Shown here in pieces: positions 9,003 through 17,599 of a stretch of DNA of 64,000 nucleotides (positions are counted from its first letter, which is position 1; each line of letters opens with the position of its first letter). The DNA is from Desulfatitalea sp. BRH_c12. GTDB lineage: Bacteria > Desulfobacterota > Desulfobacteria > Desulfobacterales > Desulfosarcinaceae. Location: NCBI GenBank assembly GCA_000961655.1, contig LADR01000012.1:62001-126000 (forward strand), written 5' to 3'. Under the pieces are notes generated by a model that had not been told where the DNA came from, did not search any database, and saw nothing but the letters and a program-made list of their open reading frames with translations. Both the position numbers and the translations under genes were made by a program.

Positions 9003-10025
9003 ATGACCGACACTACAGGGAAAGAGTCTGGTACCATATTGGTCGTGGACGATGAAGAATCGATTCGCACCATGCTCAGACTCGGGATTAAATTGTCCGG
9101 CTTTCAATGTTTTGTGGCTGACGGCCCCATATCGGCATTGCAGACGCTGGATCAAAACGATGTGGACGTGGTGGTCGCCGATATCAAAATGCCTGATATG
9201 AGCGGCATTGAACTGGCGCGCATCATAAAATCCCGTTACGAGGCCGATGTCATCATCATGACCGGCTATGTGGATGATTTCAACTATGAGGATATCGTCC
9301 AGCAGGGTGCCAGCGATTTCATCCAGAAGCCAGTACGCATCGCGGAATTTATCGCGCGTCTCAAGCGGGTCTTATCCGAAAGAGCTTCCAAGACGGCGCG
9401 GCTCAAAGCCTTGTCGGATCTGAAGTTGAATCTGGATAAACTGCAACGCGCCATGGAGGGCATCGTGCATGCCATGTCAGTGGCTGTCGAAATGCGCGAC
9501 CCTTATACGGCCGGGCATCAGCAGCGCGTAGCCCACCTGACCGCCATGGTGGCGCGTGAAATGGGGCTCAGCGAGGACGATATTTTCGGGCTGCGCATGG
9601 CCAGCGAAATCCACGATTTGGGAAAGATCACCGTCCCGGCCGGAATTCTGGCCAAGCCCGGGCGTTTATCCGAGCTTGAATATGAACTCATCAAGAGCCA
9701 TGTCCGGTCCGGTTACGACATTTTGAAACAGATCGAGTTTCCCTGGCCTTTGGCCGAAATCATCTTGCAGCACCATGAACGGATGGACGGCAGCGGCTAC
9801 CCCCAGGGACTCAAGGGTTCTGAAATATTGCTGCAGGCGCGCATTCTCTCGGTCGCCGATGTTTTCGAGACCATCGCTTCTCATCGCCCTTATCGGCCAT
9901 CGCTGGGCTTGCAGCGCGCTATCGACGAACTGACCGACAACAAAGGCATTCTATTCGACGAAGATGTCGTGGCGGTGTTTCTGCGGCTGGTCGAGGAGAA
10001 GCGGTTTCCCGAGTTTGATAATTGA
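9003..10025 (+). CDS. Response regulator with HD-GYP phosphodiesterase output
   Basis: Protein of 340 residues. The receiver domain (~10-125) has the acidic pair Asp16/Asp17, phosphoacceptor Asp60 (VVVADIKMPDMSG) and a Lys in IQKPV. After a short coiled linker, the HD-GYP domain (~155-335) has the metal HD of EIHDLGKI, the HHERMDGSGYP motif and a following SVADVFETI. The expected role is phosphorylation-controlled hydrolysis of cyclic di-GMP in the cytoplasm. The ATG used here follows GAGGAAG; an upstream in-frame TTG at 8961 is less likely. No sensor kinase is adjacent. The next gene on the same strand is a nucleotide-cyclase-like protein, which suggests a small second-messenger cluster. Confidence 0.92.
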   Translation: MTDTTGKESGTILVVDDEESIRTMLRLGIKLSGFQCFVADGPISALQTLDQNDVDVVVADIKMPDMSGIELARIIKSRYEADVIIMTGYVDDFNYEDIVQQGASDFIQKPVRIAEFIARLKRVLSERASKTARLKALSDLKLNLDKLQRAMEGIVHAMSVAVEMRDPYTAGHQQRVAHLTAMVAREMGLSEDDIFGLRMASEIHDLGKITVPAGILAKPGRLSELEYELIKSHVRSGYDILKQIEFPWPLAEIILQHHERMDGSGYPQGLKGSEILLQARILSVADVFETIASHRPYRPSLGLQRAIDELTDNKGILFDEDVVAVFLRLVEEKRFPEFDN

Positions 10026-10368
10026 TGGGCCAATTGCCTTAACGCTTACCCGCAAATCCCCCCCTTCTTTTATTGTTTTTTGGTGATCCAGTTCGCTCCC
10101 AGTGACAGTTGGACGAAGTGTATTCGGCATGGGCACGGAGGAGGTGATCCGGGTGGCGCGGACCACCCACCCGGATCACCGGGGCATCCGTATCTCACTT
10201 GGCCGAAGTGGATAACCAGATATTTGTTTTTCCCGCGAATTACCCTGATGCCCCTCATGCAATCACCTCAAAGGCACGATATAGACTTTTGAGGGGTAGC
10301 GTGCTATTTTGTTGCCACTCTTCCGCAGCGGACCGTTAACCTGTAATGGCAAGGATTGTATTGCATTC
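10026..10368. repeat. Intergenic repeats: 14-bp hairpin and 30-bp box
   Basis: About 340 bp with no gene. A perfect 14-bp inverted repeat with a 10-base loop lies at 10143-10180 (GGTGATCCGGGTGG arm), related in sequence to the 16092-16270 element. A 30-base box at 10193-10222 recurs with one mismatch at 17379-17408. Confidence 0.7.
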
Positions 10369-12687
10369 ATGTTGAATTTTTTTTCAAAAGAGATCAATCT
10401 GCCGCCACTCAGATCTTTTTGCCTGAAAAACTATCTCATCAATTTTTCCCTGGAACGGTTGCGGCCGGGAGTCGACAATATCCGGCACGATGTGCTGATC
10501 AGCCCAATTTTTGTAAATGCCAATCGCAAGATCGTGATCCAGTTGGTGACGCGCCATGCCGGCCTTGAAAAAAGGGGGCCAAACACCGGCAATGGGAATT
10601 GGATCAAGGAAGTCGACAGTTACAAGCAACTCTATGCCGAGGTCATGCGCGACGCGCTCAACAAGGCCAAAGGGCATCGCGAGCACCAGATAGAATGTCT
10701 GGCACAAACCAGCATGGTTAAAATGCTGCTCAAAGAGATTCAGTCGCAATACGACCTGCTCGTTGGCCGTTTGAAAAAAACGGTCCGCTCATCGGACCTG
10801 TCGGCCCATAACGACTGGACCGAAGCTCCCAAACTCAAAGATAAACTGCAGATTCTGATGCAGGACCGGGAAACGATCCTGCAGCGGGTCGGCCAGGAAA
10901 TCTGCGGATTCTGGGCCGATGTGGAACGCAAGGAAATTCGGGTCATGCGCGAAGCGATCTTCGGTAACCGCTCTTCTTTTTACGAAGATGTGATCGATAC
11001 CGCCATGCTGCATGTGCAAAACACCGATAACGAACTTTTTACCTTGAGCCAGTATGACCTCTCCCTGGGGCGGCGGATCGAAGATGGCGATAAATATGAA
11101 AATCTTCTTTTCCTCATCCGGAATCTGATCAATGTGATCGAACTTAAAGATTCCGGCGTGCAGGGCATGTCGGTCGAGCAGCGTTTGAATGCGCCGTCAC
11201 ACCCGGAAGAAGTTCCTGAAAACGCCCAAAAAGCGCACGTGCAAAAAATAGATGGGTACCTGCGCTATCTTGGCAATATGGACGTGCTCTTCAATTGGCG
11301 CAAAACCAAGGCCGATCTTCAGGCACTGAAAAAGCAGTGTGGCGATCCTCATAAAATCGAACAACTCTGCCGGGACCTCAAGAATCAGAAGACCGTGTTG
11401 CACTTTTTTTACAAAAGATTCCGCGAAAAAAAAGTCCTCGACCGTATTGCCGCTTCCTACGAGATGCAACCGGAGTATTTGCAGTATTGCCCGCCACTGG
11501 TACCTCAGCAGATCATCCAATATCTCGTGTTGCCCAAGGCACGCCGCGTGACCAAAAACAGGCTCAAGCGGCTTTCAATCATGTACGGTCGATCTTTTTC
11601 ATTGGCGCCCTTGAACAAAAAAATCAAGGCCATGGAACAGATGACGGCCAGTCGGCGCAAAGACCACCTGGTCCGTTTCATGAACGCTTTCGCACGCTAT
11701 CACAGAGATTTGAGCAATCGTGCAATCATCGAAGAGGCCATGGACCGTGTCCATATCGCCACCGAAGAAAAAGTGATCACGTTGTCGCGCGAAAACAATA
11801 CACTCTACGAATTCTTGCTGCCCCATGAGCAGGCCGCATCCAAGGCGCCCATCATCAATCATGTGATCATCAAAGCCGATGTGCGCGGCTCAACCGATAT
11901 CACGTACAGCATGAACAAACGCGGATTGAACCCGGCATCTTACTTCAGTCTCAATTTTTTCGACCCGATTTCCGAGATTCTTTCCGAGTATGATGCCGGC
12001 AAGGTTTTCATTGAAGGCGATGCCATCATCTTGTCTATTTTCGAAAGAGAAAATACGCCCAGTGATTGGTATGGCGTCGCGCGTGCGTGCGGTATCGCCA
12101 TCAACATGCTGATTATCATTCAACGCTATAATGAAAAAAGCAGAAGAAATTTGCTGCCCATTCTGGAGTTGGGCATCGGCATCGGTTTTCTGGATAAATC
12201 GCCCACGTTCCTTTTCGACGGCAACAATCGCATCATGATCTCGCCGGCCATCAACCTGGCCGACCGCCTCTCCAGTTGTTCCAAAATAGGGCGACGATTG
12301 TTCGCCGGCAAAAAAGGCCCGTTTCGGTTGTACGTGTTCCAGACCCGTTCGGAAGAGGAAATGGCGGCTACCAAGGACGACCTGTATATGCGATTCAATG
12401 TCAATGGCATCGAACTCAATGCAGCCGGTTTTGAAAAATTGTCCAAGGAGATCGATCTCAGAGTGCTGAGTTCCGACTTCAAGGATATCCACGACCGCAA
12501 GTGTACCCTTTACGGTGGCAAATTTCCTACCAAAAGGGGCCGTTACCAGCGCCTGATCATCCGTGAATCTCAGATTCCCGTCGTCGATCCTGAAAACTTG
12601 AAGATCCTGCGCGTCTCTTCCCGCAAATATTATGAGGTCTGCACCAATCCCAAGCTGTACAAGTGGGCGCGCGAAAAACAGGAATAG
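10369..12687 (+). CDS. Large protein with C-terminal class III nucleotidyl cyclase-like domain
   Basis: Protein of 772 residues from the chosen ATG; an upstream in-frame TTG at 10309 would add 20. Residues 1 to ~480 match no family I recognise and are rich in charged helical segments. Residues ~500-690 look like a divergent class III cyclase homology domain: IIKADVRGSTD (first metal Asp), FIEGDAIILSIF (second metal Asp), LELGIGIGFL, then SPAINLADRLSS, where the Asn and Arg of the N-x-A-x-R transition-state motif are kept. The key metal and transition-state residues appear intact, so cyclase activity is plausible, but the nucleotide specificity is not readable. It has no transmembrane segment or signal peptide. 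The 3' end nearly meets the convergent acyl-CoA synthetase gene. Confidence 0.7.
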   Translation: MLNFFSKEINLPPLRSFCLKNYLINFSLERLRPGVDNIRHDVLISPIFVNANRKIVIQLVTRHAGLEKRGPNTGNGNWIKEVDSYKQLYAEVMRDALNKAKGHREHQIECLAQTSMVKMLLKEIQSQYDLLVGRLKKTVRSSDLSAHNDWTEAPKLKDKLQILMQDRETILQRVGQEICGFWADVERKEIRVMREAIFGNRSSFYEDVIDTAMLHVQNTDNELFTLSQYDLSLGRRIEDGDKYENLLFLIRNLINVIELKDSGVQGMSVEQRLNAPSHPEEVPENAQKAHVQKIDGYLRYLGNMDVLFNWRKTKADLQALKKQCGDPHKIEQLCRDLKNQKTVLHFFYKRFREKKVLDRIAASYEMQPEYLQYCPPLVPQQIIQYLVLPKARRVTKNRLKRLSIMYGRSFSLAPLNKKIKAMEQMTASRRKDHLVRFMNAFARYHRDLSNRAIIEEAMDRVHIATEEKVITLSRENNTLYEFLLPHEQAASKAPIINHVIIKADVRGSTDITYSMNKRGLNPASYFSLNFFDPISEILSEYDAGKVFIEGDAIILSIFERENTPSDWYGVARACGIAINMLIIIQRYNEKSRRNLLPILELGIGIGFLDKSPTFLFDGNNRIMISPAINLADRLSSCSKIGRRLFAGKKGPFRLYVFQTRSEEEMAATKDDLYMRFNVNGIELNAAGFEKLSKEIDLRVLSSDFKDIHDRKCTLYGGKFPTKRGRYQRLIIRESQIPVVDPENLKILRVSSRKYYEVCTNPKLYKWAREKQE

Positions 12688-12688
12688 A

Positions 12689-15388
12689 TCAGCCTCTCAC
12701 ATCGTTTAGTGACGCCGTCATATCGGACAAATTCATGCGCAGTTCGTATTCTCCGTTAGCGCGGCTCATTTTGAAGCCAAGTTTGCGGCCCAGGGCGAGC
12801 ATTTGCGTGTTTTCGGACATGACGGCGCCCCATATGTGATGCACCCCCTGTATTCTGGCAATCTGCAGGCAGATGCGCAGCAGGGCCGCTCCGATTCCCC
12901 GACCATGCCAACGATCGCCTACCAGAATAGCGAACTCCGCCTGGGTAGGATCGATGCCGCTGATAATACGCCCGACTCCCAGCATCTCATCGTCACCAGT
13001 CTGATTTTCCTGTATGGCCACCATAGCAATCTCGCGGTCGTAGTCGATTTGCGTGAAACGGGCCAGCATTTCTCGCGGCAATTCCTTCAGCGGGGAGAAA
13101 AACCGAAAGTAAATGCTCTTGCTGGACAGCGACGCGAAAAAAGCTTTCAGCAACGGGGCGTCTTCCGGCCGGATCGGTCGGATCTGGATGGGACCTTCCT
13201 CGTGCAGATCCAAAACCGTCTCATACTGGTTGGGGTAGGGCGCGATGACCAGGTGCAGCGGGGCGCGCACGCTCGCGGGGTACACGCGCACGCGTGCGCT
13301 GACCGCAAAGAAATTTTGATCCACAACCAGCAATGGATTGATGGCGATTTCCGCGATCTGCGCAAAGTCGGTGGCCAATTGGGCCAGCCGTATCAGGATT
13401 TCCTCCAGAAGGGCGATATTGGCCGGGGCATGATCGCGATACCCTTTGAGCAGACGATAGACTTGGGCGCCTTCGATCATTCTGCGGGCCAGCAAGCGGT
13501 TGAGCGGCGGCAGTGTATACGCGCGATCGTGCGAAATATCCCTGGCGATGCCGCCCCAGCCGAAAGAGAGCACGGAGCCGAAATGGTCGTCCGTATGAAT
13601 GCCCAGAGCCAACTCCGCGCTGGGGGAACCGAACATTTTTTGAACTGTAATCCCTCGAATCCGGCTCCGTTCCGAAGACGAGCGGGTCGCGTTCATCAAG
13701 TCCGTGTAGGCCCGGCGAACCTGATCTGGGTCGGATAGATTCAACCGTACGCCGCCCCAGTGGGAAATGTGGGCCTGGCCGGGCGAATCGATTTTAAGCA
13801 CCACCGGGTATCCTGCACGACCGGCCAACGCAACCGCCTGCGACAAGTTCGCCGCCAAATAGGTGGGATTGGTGGGTAAACCATAGGCGGCCAGCAGCTG
13901 TTTGGCATGCACTTCACTCATCCAGGGTTCGCCGCCGGATAGTTGCTTTTGGATCAGCACTTCGGCTGTGTGCCTGTCGAATTTCAGGCGATGCGGCAGT
14001 TTGGCAGGGATTTGCCGGTGCATCTCCAGATTGCGGGCGTAATGGTACAGATCCATGAAAGCCCTTACGGCCCGTTCAGGACTGTCGAAGGTGGGAATGC
14101 CGGCTTGGTTGAACAGATTGCGGCCGGCTTCAATGCTGCCGCCGCCCAGCCATGCGGTGATGACTGGGATCTGACTGGCCTGCAATCGTGGAATCAAGAT
14201 ACGGGCGGTTTCGGTCGGGTCGTTGAGGGCATTTGGAGAAAATATGATAAGCAGCCCGTCGACTTCCGGGGCTTTGAGGATAATGTCCACCACGGCCAGA
14301 TAGCGTTCGGGCGTAGCATTGCCACGGATATCCACTGGGTTGGCGCGGCTCCAGAGGGGCGCCAGGAGCTTTTCGAGCAGAGCCATGGTGTCGGGCGCAA
14401 GCGGTGCAGGTTCGACGCCGTGATCGGACAACGCATCCGCGGCCATGACCGCCGGCCCGCCGGCATTGCTGACGATCACCAGTCCGGCGCGCCGGGGGTG
14501 GGGCTGTTTGGCCACCAGTTCCGCACAATCAAAAAGCTCCTCGAATGTTTTTACCCGCAAAATGCCGGCGCGTCGAAAAGCGCTGTCATAGATGTCGTCC
14601 TCGCCCGCAGCGGCACCGGTATGCCGCATGGCGGCCAATGCACCCGGGCGGGTGCGGCCTGCTTTCAGGGCGATGATCGGCTTTATGTTGGAGACCGCCC
14701 GCGCGGCGCTCATGAAACGTCGCGGATCGCGAAGCTGTTCCATGTACAGAACGATGCTGCTGACGCGCCCATCATTGCCCAGGTAGTCGATGGCATCCCC
14801 AAAATGGACATCCATCATGGCGCCTAAACTGACAAAGTAGCTAAAACCGATGCCTTCTTTTTCGGCAGAATCGAAAATGGCCATTGCCAGCGCGCCGCTT
14901 TGAGAAATGAAGGCCAGTCGTCCGCCTGGCGGCATTTTGTGACCGATACTTGCATTGAGCTTGCAGCGGCTGCAAATCAATCCCATGCTGCCTGGACCGA
15001 TAATGCGCAACGGTGTGCCGGCAGCCGCGGCGTTGATCTGCTGTTCCATCTCCGCACCCTGGGGGCCGGTTTCCTTGCTCCCAGGGGTGATAATCAATAC
15101 GCCGCCAGCCGCCACCTGTACGCATTGTTGCACAATGCCCGGCACCGAGGCGATCGGGGTGACGATGACGACAAGATCTACCGGTGCGCCAATCCCGGCG
15201 ACCGATCGGTGGCAGGGATAGCCCATCAGGGAGCGGTAACGCGTATTCACGGGGTAGATAGTGCCTGCATAGCCGGCGTCGATCAGGTTGCGCATGAGCG
15301 CCGCGCCGGCCGAATCAGGCCGCTCGCTGGCCCCAACCACCGCCACCGACTGGGGATGAAAAAGACGATCGAGATGGTGAATGCTCAT
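12689..15388 (-). CDS. NDP-forming acyl-CoA synthetase / GNAT acetyltransferase fusion (Pat-like)
   Basis: Protein of 899 residues, similar in length to Pat/PatZ (~886). In order: a CoA-binding Rossmann domain (~8-130, SVAVVGASERPDSAGAA); a succinyl-CoA-ligase-like domain with His256 in MRHTGAAAGEDD, the usual phosphohistidine position; an ATP-grasp region (~490-700, AKQLLAAYGLPTNP, PVVLKIDSPGQAHIS); and a C-terminal GNAT domain (~720-890) with the GRGIGAALL acetyl-CoA loop. Relatives acetylate lysines of metabolic enzymes such as acetyl-CoA synthetase. Because the His is kept, ADP-forming acyl-CoA synthetase activity is also possible. The universal stress protein gene lies 82 bases upstream on the same strand, so the two may be co-transcribed. 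Confidence 0.88.
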   Translation of the reverse strand: MSIHHLDRLFHPQSVAVVGASERPDSAGAALMRNLIDAGYAGTIYPVNTRYRSLMGYPCHRSVAGIGAPVDLVVIVTPIASVPGIVQQCVQVAAGGVLIITPGSKETGPQGAEMEQQINAAAAGTPLRIIGPGSMGLICSRCKLNASIGHKMPPGGRLAFISQSGALAMAIFDSAEKEGIGFSYFVSLGAMMDVHFGDAIDYLGNDGRVSSIVLYMEQLRDPRRFMSAARAVSNIKPIIALKAGRTRPGALAAMRHTGAAAGEDDIYDSAFRRAGILRVKTFEELFDCAELVAKQPHPRRAGLVIVSNAGGPAVMAADALSDHGVEPAPLAPDTMALLEKLLAPLWSRANPVDIRGNATPERYLAVVDIILKAPEVDGLLIIFSPNALNDPTETARILIPRLQASQIPVITAWLGGGSIEAGRNLFNQAGIPTFDSPERAVRAFMDLYHYARNLEMHRQIPAKLPHRLKFDRHTAEVLIQKQLSGGEPWMSEVHAKQLLAAYGLPTNPTYLAANLSQAVALAGRAGYPVVLKIDSPGQAHISHWGGVRLNLSDPDQVRRAYTDLMNATRSSSERSRIRGITVQKMFGSPSAELALGIHTDDHFGSVLSFGWGGIARDISHDRAYTLPPLNRLLARRMIEGAQVYRLLKGYRDHAPANIALLEEILIRLAQLATDFAQIAEIAINPLLVVDQNFFAVSARVRVYPASVRAPLHLVIAPYPNQYETVLDLHEEGPIQIRPIRPEDAPLLKAFFASLSSKSIYFRFFSPLKELPREMLARFTQIDYDREIAMVAIQENQTGDDEMLGVGRIISGIDPTQAEFAILVGDRWHGRGIGAALLRICLQIARIQGVHHIWGAVMSENTQMLALGRKLGFKMSRANGEYELRMNLSDMTASLNDVRG

Positions 15389-15470
15389 CGGGCGCCCTTT
15401 GCCGGCCTCGCCGGTGCGTCAGGGGGTGAAGGACAGTCGCCGAGGTATAAACCCGAATGGTGACTAAAAG

Positions 15471-15926
15471 CTATTCATCGACTTTATAGGGATTCACGAC
15501 CAATACCGGCACGTGCGAGGTTTTGATCACCCGTTCGGCCACCGAGCCGAACAGCACGCGATCCAGGCCCTTGCGGCCGTGCGTGCCCATCACCACCACA
15601 TCCATGTGCTGCTCGTCGATATACGTGAGAATGACGTCGGAAGGATCGCCCAGCACGACCGCGCTTTGGGTTTCGGGCATGTGGCTGAAATGGGCTCTCG
15701 TAAACTCGTCCATTTTTCGGCGCGCTCCTTCCACCAGTTCATGTTCGAAAACCGAAATAGAGGGCGGGGCCACATAGATGTCGGTGAAATACTGGAAAAT
15801 CCTTACCACGAACAGAATGTGGACCGACGCCTCGAATTTTTGGGCCATGCTGATCACATAAGGGACAAGCTTTTCGGAGTTTTCTGTCAGGTCCACCGGG
15901 AAAAGAATGCGTTTGAAGTCTTTCAT
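15471..15926 (-). CDS. Universal stress protein (UspA family)
   Basis: Protein of 151 residues, a single USP domain. The N-terminal KRILFPVDLTENS and the C-terminal ATP-binding motif G-x2-G-x9-G-S (GTHGRKGLDRVLFGSVAE) are intact, which places it with the ATP-binding UspFG/MJ0577-type proteins. A GGAAAAAGAAG purine stretch precedes the ATG. It is immediately upstream of, and co-oriented with, the Pat-like fusion; USPs are known acetylation targets of Pat-type enzymes in mycobacteria, so a functional link is plausible but only inferred. Confidence 0.92.
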   Translation of the reverse strand: MKDFKRILFPVDLTENSEKLVPYVISMAQKFEASVHILFVVRIFQYFTDIYVAPPSISVFEHELVEGARRKMDEFTRAHFSHMPETQSAVVLGDPSDVILTYIDEQHMDVVVMGTHGRKGLDRVLFGSVAERVIKTSHVPVLVVNPYKVDE

Positions 15927-16091
15927 CTTCTTTTTCCTTATTTGAGGGTTTAAGGCCGTTCGTCAGATGCGGGTAAGCCCCGATCATTGCATGAGCGACC
16001 GACCATTCGCACTTGTTGATGGCAATGATTATGCCAAAGATAAGTACTTTTATTTTTATATCTTCAACTTTCGGGATTGGCACGTGGTGAG

Positions 16092-16270
16092 GTAAGCCGG
16101 GCGGGTGGTCCGCGCCACAGTCAGCCATGAGATTTAGTGAGGCTTAAGGTGTGCGTCGGGTGTTTGGGCCGCACTGTTTGAGCCCCAGCGAGTTTGCGGC
16201 CGACCCTACGCACACCTTTAGCCTCACTTGAGCGATATGGCGTGTGGCGCGGACCACCCGCCCGGCTTAC
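16092..16270. repeat. 179-bp element with perfect 28-bp terminal inverted repeats
   Basis: The outer arms 16092-16119 and 16243-16270 are exact reverse complements over 28 bases (beginning GTAAGCCGGGCGGG). Nested inside is a second inverted pair of 26 bases with two mismatches (16136-16161 and 16203-16228), and inside that a short GGCCGCA/TGCGGCC pair. The whole element can fold into one long hairpin or cruciform. It has no coding capacity. Degenerate single relatives lie at 8574-8610 and 10143-10180. The surrounding gap 15927-16496 holds no gene. Confidence 0.85.
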
Positions 16271-16496
16271 CGGCGTTTGGAACCCGAAATTGAATTATAT
16301 CCCTATGGCGTGATAATGAAAGCGAAAAACTTACGACAGCGGATGGTGGACCGGGTCTCCCGCACCCTGATTCGTCAAAGCCTTTTACACGCTGTAAAAT
16401 CAGTGGACGCGACTGACGGCACATCGATAGCCCTTTTCATACCTCCCAGAGTAGGTTACATTCTTTCGAAATTATAGAATGTTGGAGGCATTTTCA

Positions 16497-17366
16497 ATGC
16501 ACTACGAAGGCAATATCATCCGGCCGCCCAGCGAGGCCAACTCTATTTTGCTCCAGGTGACTGTGGGCTGCTCGCACAATAAATGCACGTTCTGCGGGAC
16601 ATATCGCGGGGAGCGTTTCAAGATCAAAAGCGACACGATCATCATGCAGGATATCGCCTTTGCCGCGCAACACTGCAAACGTCAGCGGCGCGTGTTTCTG
16701 TGCGACGGCGATGCACTCATCATCCCGCAAAAACGCCTGTTGGCGATATTGCGGGCCATCCGCGAACAACTGCCTTGGGTCACGCGGGTAGGGTCCTACG
16801 CCAACGCCAAGAGCCTCAACATGAAAAGCCCGGAGGAACTCAAAGAGTTGCACGCGAACGGATTGGGCATTCTTTACATGGGTTTGGAAAGCGGTGACGA
16901 AGAGACACTCAAGGCGATCAACAAAGGCGCCACCGCCGAACAGATGATTGCGCGCGGCCGCAAAGCCAAAGACGCCGGATTTAAACTGTCGGTGACCGTG
17001 ATCCTCGGCATTGCCGGCCGACAGCGCTCGCGAATACATGCCGTGGCCACCGGACAGGTCCTCTCGGCCATAAACCCTGACTACGTCGGCGCTTTGAGCT
17101 TGATGTTCGTGCCCAACACCCCTTTGTATGCCGACTATTGCGCCGATCGTTTTCCGTTGCTCGAGCCCGCGGAGATGTTGCGCGAATTGCGCAGCCTGTT
17201 TGCGCACACCCACCTGACCCAGGGGATGTTTCACGCCAATCACGCTTCCAACTACCTGCCCATCCGGGCCCGGCTGCCCAAAGACCGCGAGGCGGTTCTG
17301 GATTTGATCGACAAAGCTTTGGCCGGGCAGGTGGCGCTTAAGCCCGAATGGATGCGAGGACTTTGA
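16497..17366 (+). CDS. Radical SAM protein of unknown substrate
   Basis: Protein of 289 residues. The cluster cysteines are Cys25, Cys30 and Cys33 (CSHNKCTFC), a C-x4-C-x2-C spacing and not the canonical C-x3-C-x2-C; such spacing is known in Elp3/HemN-related radical SAM groups. Further radical SAM features are the glycine-rich GSYAN region, the GLGILYMGLESGDEETL strand and a VTVILGIAG strand. The ATG used here is 8 bases after a GGAGG; another ATG six codons upstream overlaps that site and is unlikely. It stands alone between repeat-rich gaps, so context gives no substrate. Confidence 0.85.
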   Translation: MHYEGNIIRPPSEANSILLQVTVGCSHNKCTFCGTYRGERFKIKSDTIIMQDIAFAAQHCKRQRRVFLCDGDALIIPQKRLLAILRAIREQLPWVTRVGSYANAKSLNMKSPEELKELHANGLGILYMGLESGDEETLKAINKGATAEQMIARGRKAKDAGFKLSVTVILGIAGRQRSRIHAVATGQVLSAINPDYVGALSLMFVPNTPLYADYCADRFPLLEPAEMLRELRSLFAHTHLTQGMFHANHASNYLPIRARLPKDREAVLDLIDKALAGQVALKPEWMRGL

Positions 17367-17378
17367 GTTGGGGTTGGG

Positions 17379-17408
17379 TCTCACTTGACCGAAGTGGATA
17401 ACCAGATA
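17379..17408 (+). repeat. 30-bp repeated box (second copy)
   Basis: TCTCACTTGACCGAAGTGG followed by ATAACCAGATA, identical but for one base to 10193-10222. It lies about 190 bases upstream of transketolase; the first copy lies about 150 bases upstream of the cyclase-like gene, in the same orientation relative to the downstream gene. Confidence 0.6.
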
Positions 17409-17599
17409 GTAGATTTGTTGGTGGTTTGATCGCTGTATACGAACAGGCGAATAGATGAAGGGACGAATAGAAGAATAGGCGAATCGACGAATTAACGAAT
17501 CCTTGCTTCTCGTGTCGATCCATTGTAACAAGCCTGCCATTTGTCGAATTGAATCGGCGGTCCCAGAGGACCGCAACGACCCCAAAGGAGATATGAAAG

